Positions 7,915 through 19,900 of a stretch of DNA of 64,000 nt are shown in pieces. Both the position numbers and the translations under genes were made by a program. Origin of the DNA: a virus; IMG/VR virus record IMGVR_UViG_3300044846_000719, positions 32,657-96,656 of that record; one strand, 5' to 3'. Position 1 is the first letter of the stretch; each line of letters opens with the position of its first letter. The notes beneath the pieces were generated by a model. The model was given only the letters and a program-made list of their open reading frames with translations, had not been told where the DNA came from and searched no databases.

Positions 7915-10900
7915 TTATAAATAACATTTTTTTATTTGTTCTACAAAACTATTTTGATCACCACCATTGGTCTTTACATAATCTTTGTACTGATCTACAA
8001 AGTTAACCAATGAAGTAATATTTAAATCTTGTTTTATTTTATCTTTTTGTTCATCTGTAAGTTCCATAAAGAACTCACTAAGAACAGGATAATCAGTCCT
8101 TGCTTTAAACATTGCACCTATAGCAGGATTAAATGCCGCAGCTGGCACATTTGCTAACATAGCTTCTACATCACCAATCTCTGGTTCTTGAGCTTTAGGT
8201 GTTAAAGTCTTAGCTAATTCTGCAGGTGATTTTGCATCTGTTTCATATGGTTTACCATCTTTTTCATATACAATCTTTTTACCCACTGTTTTAGCTTGAA
8301 TACCATTAGAAGCTAAAGTACTATTAATATTAGCTGGAGCATTACTAAGATCTATATTGCCTAATTGTTTATCTATATTGGCTGCTTGATCATCAATTAA
8401 TTTATCAATATTAGTATCAGGCATTGCTCCAGGATTATTAAAGACATCTTTATTCTTTCTATTAGCAAATAGCTGTGTACTAGTTGGTAAATTACCGGGT
8501 ATTACAAACCCTGAAGCAAATTGTTTTTTAGAACCAGTTGAAATAAATTTTTCATACTCAGCAGACACACCAAAAGCATACACATCACCAGGTTGAATAA
8601 GATCAGCTAAATTTTCTTTATTATCTACCCTATCTCTTTTTACAGTAGTTAGTTTATAATAAGTAATAAGTTTACTCTTATCTGAAAATTCTACTATTTT
8701 AATAACTAATGGAAAACCAATCTGTGTTTTTTCATCCTTATTTGCTAAAATAAAACCTAAAGCCTTTAAATATTTTAAATTGTATCTATATAATTTCTTA
8801 CCTTCCTCAGTTAATTTAGATGGACCAGGTAGAGAAATCATAGGTTGTACAATCTGATAATTACCTTTACTATCTACAATCATCTCATCACCTTTGTAAT
8901 TAGAAACATCACCTAAAGGAATCATTTCTTTTTCAAATTCTGTATTTTTAAATACATTAACTTCAAGTTTATCATTAGCAATTACCATTGGGGATTTTAA
9001 TTCTACACCAGAAGCAATATTTAAATCTTTTTTAAGTTCATTAAGTTGATCATTCTTACTAATCTTTGACCTTATATTTTTTGTAAAGAATGTTACACTA
9101 GAAGACTGTAAGAATCCTCTAACAAATTCATTATACAATTCATTAAGATTTACACCAAATGTTTTTACTACTAATCTATCATCAGCCTGACCTTTTAATG
9201 CGGTAACAGCAGAAGCAGATGAATTAAGAATCATTTCAAACATAAAGTTTGGCATTATTCTAATAAAAGATCCTGACTTAAACTGACCACCATCTTTAAC
9301 TAATAAGTAATGGAATAAGTCAATTGCATATGGTCTAGTTAACTCATTAGTATATAACTCCATAAAGCTATACTGTATCTTATTAACTTGTAATTTACTT
9401 AATTTAGTCCAGTTATTAAACTCTACTTTATTTATAGCATCTTTATTAGCTCTATTACCTGCAGTGATAGCAAACAAAAACTTGTTTACAAAATAGTTAT
9501 TAGGGCTTAACTCTCTTAATTTTTTAACAACATCAGTTACATTATCCATATTTTCAGGTAATGTACTTGCTGTCTGGTCATAAATCATTCCATTATTTAG
9601 AGAAGCAAGTGCTCTATTATAACCACCTTTCTTTAATATATTAACATATGCTTTAATTGCAAAGAAAGAAATTAAGTTTTTATCTAAAGTATTTTTAAAA
9701 TTTTTACGGTCTCTAAAATTAACGTCCGTATTTGCTATTACAATATCACGTAATCTATTAACCACTGGAGTACGGTTAAGCATGACACTACCCATTAAAG
9801 ATTTAATTTCTCTATACACGGTAAAATTAAATCCAAATGTATTATCTGAATTACGTAATAATGCACGTACATCAAATGGTATTGAACTAACTTCAAACTC
9901 TTTGTCATTCATTTCTAAACCTAAATCAACAGCTTTATTATAAATCTCATCAAACTCTGTTAAATCTTTATTAGGTAGACCTTTGTTAAGTTTTAATATT
10001 GAAGATAAACTCATCATAGCATCACTTTGTCCTATAAGTACCTTAAAGTTATTAAGAACCGCTATTTGTACAGCAGCAATATTTCTTCTAATACCTTCTT
10101 CAAGATCTGCTGTTGTAATATTAGAAGGAACTTCAGTTACTTTATATTCATCCATTAACTCTTTGATAATAGCTGTTTTACCTTTAATTCTTTCGCTATC
10201 TTTTGCATAAGATGATTTATTAGTTCTTAAACGTTTATAAAACTCATGTATTATAGGTTGATTAATAAATAATATACTATCATCTAATGACACACCCTGA
10301 GCAATCATATTTGCTACAATACCAAGAGAATCTATATTCAAACCTAATTTAGCAGCAAGACGTTCTTTAGCGTTATCTGTCATGGCTGATACTAAAGCTG
10401 ACAAGATAAACATTATACGTTCACCATCATATTGTCCAGTTTCTGGATTATATGCTTGAGTCTCACCATAAGTATCAAACTCTTTACCATTAAGTTTAAA
10501 TCTTAAGTTAGTAAGATCTATTTTCTCACCAGTTTCATCAGTATAACTATTTGTTTTTCTAATTTTTATTTTATAAGGATTTACTACTGTATATACCAAC
10601 AATGCGTTAACTGCAGCCCCAATATTTCTAGAACCTTCCTTATTATTTCTAAATCCATAATATTTACCTAATAAAGTATCTACATTATATCTACCTTCTT
10701 CTAATTGATCTCTAAGTTCAGGAAATCTTTCAGTAAAGCTTTTAACAATATCTTTAAGAGGTTGTACAGTTGCTACCTGGAATGCTTTAGGAATTTTTCC
10801 TTCTTCGGCAGTAACCATATCCGTATTGTTTAATAAAGCAATACGTGCATTTACAATTGTATTATTAAGGGCCCCTTGATAAGGTTCATAACCTAACTTC

Positions 10901-13900
10901 TCTACTTTAGTATTATACTCATCTACATCAGCCGGTAAGTTTAAAGCTTTTAAAGTTGCTTCAATAATTTCTTTCTTATCAAGATCTAAAGTAGTAGCAT
11001 TCTCATCAATAATATCTAACTCATCTAGATAATCAACAGCATAGTCTTTAAACTCATTAGCTTCTTTTTGAAAAGCTTGATAGTAATCATTATAAGTTTT
11101 TCTAAACTCTTTGTTTTTACTAAACTGATATTTTACAAACTGATTAAACTTCTCTGTCTTAGTAGTTCCACTACCATAAGCTTTAAATTCACCATTCTCT
11201 ACTAACCATTCTTGAATGGCTATGTAAAGTTTATCAATATCAAAGTCAGCTCCAGATATCTCAATAAGTTCTTGTGGAAATATTGCAGTAGAACCATAGT
11301 ATACCGGCATAAAGTCTACAAGTTTAAGAGCAACTGCAGAGTGTTTATCCTGTGAAGGAGTACGTACTCCAAACATTTTAGCTATAGCATCTGGTATTTT
11401 ATCACCTGGTTTAATAAAGCTCAACAACTCTTTAAAGTGAGCCGGCATAATAAACTCAGTAAAATATCCGGTAATCTTACCATTCTCGTCATACTCAGGT
11501 ACGTTATGTCTAAGATCATCTACATAATAATCACCTACTTGTAAATCATTATAGGTTCTATTTTCTAGATCAGCCTGAGTTTTAGGTGTGCCATACTTAG
11601 AAGGATTAGTTTTAAATTCTTCAACTCTTACAATCTCCCATCTTTTTGGCTGACCATTTTCATCTAACTCTAATACCTTTTTAAGTTGCTTCATACCAAA
11701 ATCTGACATCAAAGCCACGGAATGTCCAGGTATTTTTTCAGACAATACTCCTTTAGAGAAATAAGATAAGAACAACTCAACAAACTTATCAATAGTAATA
11801 GGTGAGTTAAGATCATACTTAGGTTCTCCTTGCTCATCTAGTTCAAAGAACTCAATCATCTGAGCATCACCAGCTGAAGACTTTAATGTCTCAATTGCAT
11901 ATCTTTGGAATGCAGCAAGTTTAGGAGTAACAGATCCAGCAGCAATAGATTTTCTAACTTCATCAAATCCTGTGTCAAGTGTAAAGATTGCATTTCTTTT
12001 TCCAATATAATTAACTTTAACCCTATTAATAGATGCTTTTTTGTAGATTTCTTTAAGATCACCAACAGTAATCTCAGTACCCATAAAGTCAACTGGTGTA
12101 TCATCCTTTTGTTCAGTGGTAATAATTGTCTTAATCTGGGTTGTATCTGTAATTATAATCTTATTAGAAGGATTCTCTAATTGTAATCTCCAGTATTTAG
12201 TATCAGTCTCAATAAAGTTTCTATCAGTAATACTATATACATCATTAGCCACATTTACTTTTTTACCTTTAGATGCAGATACTGGAATAGCTAAACTTAC
12301 AGTTTCTCTATCTTTCTCATAAGCTTCTAATGTATTACGTAAACTATGTAACTCTTCTTTACCAGGTAATGCATATTGAAAGTTTTTACCATAAGATGTA
12401 AGTTCTTTAGTAAGAACTACACCCGATGTCTTAATATATGTCTGACCATCAAAGTATACTAACTTAATAGAGTTAGTAACAGCATTAAATGATATAGCTC
12501 CTTTTGTCTTAGCATTGCCAAAAAAGAAATCACCGGTTACTGCCTCACCTTTTTCAATCTTATTTAATAATTCATTAAGTATAGGAGATAACTTACCAAG
12601 ACCATGTGATGTATAACGTAAAGCTTTTACAGTCATCCACATCTGGGCATCCGCTTTATCTTTTTTACCACCAGCAAAGTTAGCTGTAAACTTAGGATCA
12701 GCTATAGTAACAACATGAGCAGTTTTGAATGCATGCATAATACCTAATTTTTCATCTTTAATAGCTGATGAAATATTAGAACCTGTAGCATTTGATCCTC
12801 TAGCTCTTTTAATCTCATCTACAGTATCTTTAAATGATAGAGCATGATCACCATGCATTAATTGGTTAATAGCAGTTGTATTAATAAAATCATTTAGATA
12901 GATCTGAATAAGATTATATCTATAGTCATTATCTTTTATATTATAAAGACTATTTTTAACATCATCCTTTACTTTCTTAAGAGTTTTAGATTTTTTTGAG
13001 TCCGCCTCTTTTTTAATTATTTTAAATCCTTTAGTCAAGAAACCAGATATTGCACTATCCGTTATTTTATTTTCGTCATTAACTTTTATAACGTTCTCTA
13101 ATTTTAATAATTCTATAATAGCATCTACCTCCTTTAATAAAGTATTAATAGCTTCTGCTTTAATTTGATTCTTCTGAGAATCTGTTAATGGTAAATTTTT
13201 CTTTGCTTGCTCTTCTAAATCATTCTTAAAATCTTCGGTTAATAATTTATCAGTCTTAAACAAAGTAAGACCACGCATTTTTCCAGTATTATAATCATAG
13301 ATTTCTTCATCAGTTTCTTCAGTTGCTACTCTTCTTATACGATTATACTCCTGTTCTACAAAACTAAGTATTGCATTTTTAGCTTCATCAGTAATAATAT
13401 TGTTATCATTAACTTTTTTAACAGCTTTAACTATTGGAAGATTAACTATGTTACCAGTATTTGATGCTTCTAGAACACGAATTAAATGAAAACTATCTGC
13501 AAATTTCTTTTTATTTACTTCTCTAATTTCTCCAGCACTATACAAATCAATAAGAGTGGTAATAAATTCTTCAGGAGTATAACTACCATAGGTACTTCCT
13601 TCACGTCTATTAACTTCTAACTCTTTGTTTTCAATAATATCTCCTTCTCCAGTTTCTATAAGACTACTAACTTTTTGACCATCAATTCTTTTAACATTAA
13701 TTAAATTTAAAATATCTTTAAAATTGGGATTATTTAATAAAAAGTTATCCCGTAAAAATTGATCCTCTAATAATTTATCAATAGCACCTGCTTTTTTAAT
13801 CTCATTCATCTTAACTAAATGATAAGATGGTAATTGATGAACATATACTAGTTTATTTTCAGCATTCTTCCAGCTAGTAGCATATACAGATTCATCAAAT

Positions 13901-16900
13901 ACAGTATTAGCTTTTGCAATATTATAAAGACGAGTTGTAGCACCACCAGAAAGAATCTCAGTTTCTTTAACTATATCACCAGTTTCAGTATCTACTTCTG
14001 TATCATACTCTAAATTAATAAATGGATTTTCTTCAGTCTCAATTAAGTTTTTAATCTTATCTATATCCTCTCTATCTATCGGTTTTACCCCAGAATAAAG
14101 ATTAAATAAAGTAAGTTGTTGAGGTGTAAGTTTTGAAGTATCAATCATATTTACAATTGAATATGATAAATACATACCACTCAATGAAATACCTAGAACT
14201 TCCATTAAATCAACTGATAATTTATTAGTAATATTTACTAACTTATCATCAGTATATTTTTTAGTTGGCTCCATTGCATTTCTTAAATTTTTTAATACAG
14301 TTGTAGCTTTTTTCTTTAACTCAGGAGTTAATTTACTTTCATAAACATTACTATATGCTTGAGACCACTGATCAAACTGTACTTTACCAGAATCTTTTCT
14401 ATTTGCAGATATAATGTTAGTAATCTGTTTCTTAGTATCTTTATTAATAAATAAATAGTCTACAGCATGTTGACCAAAACCTTTTATAAAAGATTGGAAT
14501 AAATAACTATTTTTAACATTCTCTAAATTTACATTACCGTCTTCATCAAATGTTACTCCTGTCTGAATAAAGAATTCCTCAATAACTTTACCAGACTCAA
14601 AGTTTCTATCTTTATATAAATTAAGTTTTAAAAGAATCTCTTCCGTATCCTCTGTTCCAGCAATTGCTTGTAAAATACCATTGTATACAGTAGATCCATC
14701 TACAGATTGGACATAAGGCGTACCATCTAAGAACTGTTTATTACCAAACTCATCAGCTGCCTGATATGTAATAGTAGATATCCAAGATCTCAAAAACATA
14801 GATAAACTACCAAAACCACCTACAGAAGCAGCACCTTCAGTATAATTAAAGGCAGCCTTATCTCCTAATAAAAGTTTACGTTCTTCATCTTCATTAGCCT
14901 CATTAGTTTCTTTAATACCTAAGATTGCTAAATGCTCTCTTACTGATTCTTTAAGAATGTTTCTATTTTCAATTTTGCTGAAGATTAATTTATACTCTTT
15001 TAATTTATTTAAAGTTGCAGTATCTAAATCAACATACTGATCTAAATTAGGATTATAAAGCTCCTCATAAATATCTAATACTGAATCTAGTAACTCATCT
15101 GTATTAGTTTCTTTAGTGGCGTCCTTAAGTTTGTTATTATAGATAGCAGCTACAGTTGCAGATAATCTAGTACCCTCTTGTTCTGGTAAATACTTATCTA
15201 CTTTTATATAGTTAACCTCGCCTTCAGCAGCAAATGTAGAATCTTCAATAATATCTGTACCAATCTTAATAGCTTTAAGTACCGGCTCACTTATATCAAA
15301 TGGAGAGTCTGTAAATCTATTAGTAACTACTTTACTATTTCTATACTTACCGGCATCAATATTATCAAACAAAGAATTTAATTCATTCTTACCAAATCTG
15401 CTAAATACTTTCTTGATCCACTCAACTATTCTAGCAAACAAACCTTTATTTACATAGTTAGTCTCTGTCTTTTTATTAATCTTCCATTCTTCAAACTTAT
15501 CAGCAAGGTATTCTTCATACATTCTTTCCTCTAATGCTGACTCACTCATTGCTGCATAAAGAGGATTTAATAAACGCATCTCTTCTTTAGCTAAAGAAAA
15601 AGACTTACCTTCTTTACGCAACTGATCTCTTAACTCTTTTTTAGCAATTGTTAAGTATCTAGATATCTGAGCATCACTTAGTAACAAACGGAATACTGCG
15701 TGGAAAGCTTCATGGTATTTAAAAGGAGAACTAGCAGATGTATAGATAGTACCATTAACTTCTACATTACCGGCTACATTAGACAATGAAGATACAAATG
15801 CACCTACAGTCTTACCACCATTATATAAGTTAGTCTTAAGAGTATTTAGATCTTCTACAGTAACAAAGTCAGGAAGATTGTTTTGGGCCCAAGTTAAGAA
15901 CTCAGTTAAATTAGTTATATCAGATTCAGTGTAACCAGCAGCTACTACTTTAAGACCCATGCCTTTAGACAAAACTTCTATTTGTCCTTTAATAGCTAGA
16001 ACCTCTGGAGAATTTTCCGCTTGTATTCTAATTTCTTTTTTATCAGCAGTAGTTAACTCACCTTTCTCAGCAAGTTTTTCAGCTCGTAATCTGTCATTTA
16101 CCTCGTCTGTTTTGGTATCAACTTGAGCTTGCAACTGCTTGATCTGCTGAGGAATAGATTGTTGAGCAGCTAATACTCTAGTTAAAGCATCTGCAGAACT
16201 TACTTGAATAGGTTTAGTAGATAATTGAGTAGTAGCAGCTAGTTCATTAAGTTTTTTAGTTGCGTTATTTAATCTTTCTATTCTTAAAGCAGCATCTTGA
16301 TTATTGGCTTTTGCTGTTAACTCTACATTCTTTTCATTCGGGGGAGTAAATTTACCATCTTTACCAAATGCTTTTTCTGCTATATACTTACCATTTACTT
16401 CATAGTTCTTATCTACAACAGCAGCTATCTTATCATTATCAAATACTACAGCAAAAATATTATTTCCTAAATTATAGTATTTTGCATCTTCTCCTGCAAT
16501 CTCAGATAATGGTCTACTTCCACTTATAGTTCCATATTCTGTTTTTTCTATATCAGCTCTAGCATCTGTAGGTTGAGCAGAAACAACTGAAGGATTAACT
16601 GGTGCAACACCTCTTAATAGATCTGGATTAAACGCAGAACCTGCTGGTGCATTACTTAAATCAAGATTATTTATATCAACATCAGTAGAACTACGATCTT
16701 CATTACTTACTTTTACTAATAGTGGATCTGCCTGGACATCAGAAGCTGATTCAAGCATAGTTACGTATACAGATACATTTTTAACCACATTGGGCCCAAC
16801 ACTAGCTTCCATATCTAATACTTGTAATGTATTAATAGTTTTTGGTAAAGCCGCTTTAAATGATCTACCAGTAAGCACTAGATTCATTTTAGTATTCTCT

Positions 16901-19900
16901 GCTTTTTGTTCAGCATCATATTCTTTAATACTAGAATTTATTAATGTGAGTAACTCTGAAAAAGTATTAAATTCAGGATTATCAATAAACTTCTTTGTGT
17001 TAAAGCCATTGTTCTTGTTTATAAAATCTATAACTAAAGATCCACTAGGACTAACATAGAGATTTAAAAATTTACCACGTTCTTTTAATGGTAATGCAAT
17101 GAATAATTTATTATTTATATTTTCTTTATTCCAGATATCATTATATTCTTCTGCCTCTATCTTTTCTTCAGCATTTACATTTTCTTTTTTAGTTAACTCT
17201 ATTCGGGCTTTAATATCTGAAACAAATGTATTAAGATCTTCATTAGATAAAACAGGTGTAGTTAATTCTACAAATCTAATTTTACCATTAGGAAGTTTAA
17301 CTACAGCTACGTATCTACCATACTTTAATAAACCATCAACACCAGCATCATTATATCTAACCGCATCAATCTCTTTTTCTGTGGACTCTAAAATATCTAT
17401 ATCAATATCACTTATAGGAGAACCCGGAATAGTAATAATAGATCCTTTGTTGTATTTATTTTCTTTATTAATTACATAAATGGCACCATTAATAGTATTA
17501 CTACTTAGTTCAGAAAACTTAGGTCTAGCTTCAGTATTATATAATAAATCATATGATCCAAAACCAACATTAATCTTTGCTACCTTTTTAAGATCTTCAT
17601 AAGGAATTTCCACTGAAGTATTTTTACCTAATTTAGATTTTAAATAATTTAATAATGCAATTTTATTTCTATAATCACCTTTAATTTTCGTAACTGCTTG
17701 AGGGTATTTACCATCCTTTAAATAGAATGCTTGCTTAACTCTATCAGCATTTATTCTATCAATAGAAATTGGATTACCCTGAGTATCTAAAAATTGAAAA
17801 GATGTAGGATTAGGTAAGTAACCAATTTCTTCACCATTAAGTACTAATGCAATAGCATAAGAATCTGTAAAGAATCCAGCTGATTGATTTTCTTTTTGGT
17901 CAGGTAATCTAATATAATCATACCTTTGAGGTGATTTATTTAGATTAGTAAATCTAATACTTAATCCCTCTTGTAATTGTTCTATAGGAGTATCTCTTAA
18001 AAGGTTGCTTAAGCGTGCTGTTGCATCTTTCTGAGACTCATCCCCTATTCTTTTACCCCAAGCTCTATTTAATGTATTTATGTCATCTAAACGTGAAGTA
18101 TACTGTTTCTTTTCTATAGGAGCTCTCTCTAATTTAAATCCTGCAAAAGATGGAATAGGAAGAATAGCACCAGTTTTAACATTTTTAAGTTTAAGGTTAG
18201 AGCCAGCAGCAATTTCTGCAGGATAAGAAAGAACTATATACTCATTATTTTTATTATCAGATATAATCTGACCATTAACCAATGGAGTATTATCAAATAC
18301 AAACTGCTTTTTATTTTTAGCTAAATAATCACCAATAGCTTTCTGAGCTATTTGTGCATCCTCTAAATTAAAAAATGCATCTGCCTCTAATTTTGAAAAT
18401 TCAATTGGCCTATCAGTATTGTTAATAGCTAACTCACCATCATTAGTTTTTACAAAGTATACTTCTGTTTTAACACCATTTACTATTCCATTTATTTTTG
18501 TGATAAATACACCATTATATCCAGCAGATACAATTGATTCACCCTCTTGTAGTACATCCTTGTTATATTGATTCTCATCTCTTTGTTGAATAAATATATC
18601 TGAGAATGTAACATTGTTTTTATTTAATGTATCATATACCAATGGAGTTCTAGCATTAGCTCTTAACCATTCTGTAAATTCAGGTTTAGCTTCATCAGTA
18701 ATAGCATCATATGCTGCCTCTAATGTAGTAATAGCATTTATAATACCGGCACCTTTTTTAGTAACCACAAATTCTTCAAAAGAGATTGGTACTTCTACCT
18801 CTCTTAATGATTTTAAATAATCATCATATGCTCTACGTACAACAGTCTGAGTAAATTCACTTACATCTTCAATATCTTCTGAACCAGGGTCTTCTTCATC
18901 TTCTGTAGTATCAGTACCAAAGTCATTAGATTTAGCTGTCTTTTCAGTTTTAGCACGTTTTTCTTCAGCTTCTTTAATTTGTTTATAAGCTTCAAACACC
19001 ACCATGATATCTCTATAGATTTCATCTGTTGGTTTAACTGCACCAATTACAGAATCATGATAGAAAGTTGTTGGAATTTTTCCAGTCTTAGCAAACTCAA
19101 CACCCTGGTCTGGATCTACTAGTACACCCATGCCTTGTAAAGTTGCTAATACATTATTCTTCTCAAGCATTTCAATATGCTTTTCATATACATCACTTGA
19201 TGTAACATCTTTCTTACGTTGCTCAAATGCTTCAGTAAGGACCTTAGAAGTTCTCTCAGTTAACTCTTTAAAACGTACAGGATCAAGTAAGTAATTAATA
19301 GATTGCTCTAATAACTGACTTCTTAAGTCAAGTACTTTATAATCAAATAACTGATCAAATGTATTCTCTAATACAGTGTCTTGAATATATGCAGGATTAC
19401 CATCTTTTTCATTTGCAAACTTAATATAGTTTACATACTTCTTATAAAGATTAGATACCTTACGTTTATCATAAGTACCATCTTTCTTTAAGTTAAGATC
19501 ATATTGCTCTTTAAAAGATTTTAATAACTCACGCTTCTTAGCTTTGTTATCCATATCTTTCTTAAGAGCTAGATCAGTAATTTCTCCAACTTGAGATAAT
19601 TCAATATCTAAAATATCTAACTCTCTATTTAAAGAGTTATCAGAGAATAAGATATCAAAATCAGAGGCTGCCATATTTTTTAATGCACCACTTGCTTTAG
19701 CAGTCTCTAATAATGTATTCCTTCTTTCTATAGCTCTTGTATTAGTAAACATATGATACATAACCATACGCTTACTATTTTCCCAAGCTCTAAAGTTTAT
19801 CTCTTCATTTCTTCTCTCTGTACTTCCAGCTTTATATAACTCTGGTTTAAAAGGATTAGCACCATACTTATCATTTAGTATTTCATTACTTTCAGATAAT

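Noticed and set aside
9983-12322. Plus-strand open frames of 60-90 codons opposite the polymerase gene
   Set aside because: They are antisense to a continuous coding sequence, have hydrophobic or Ser/Leu-rich shadow composition and no promoter or start context.
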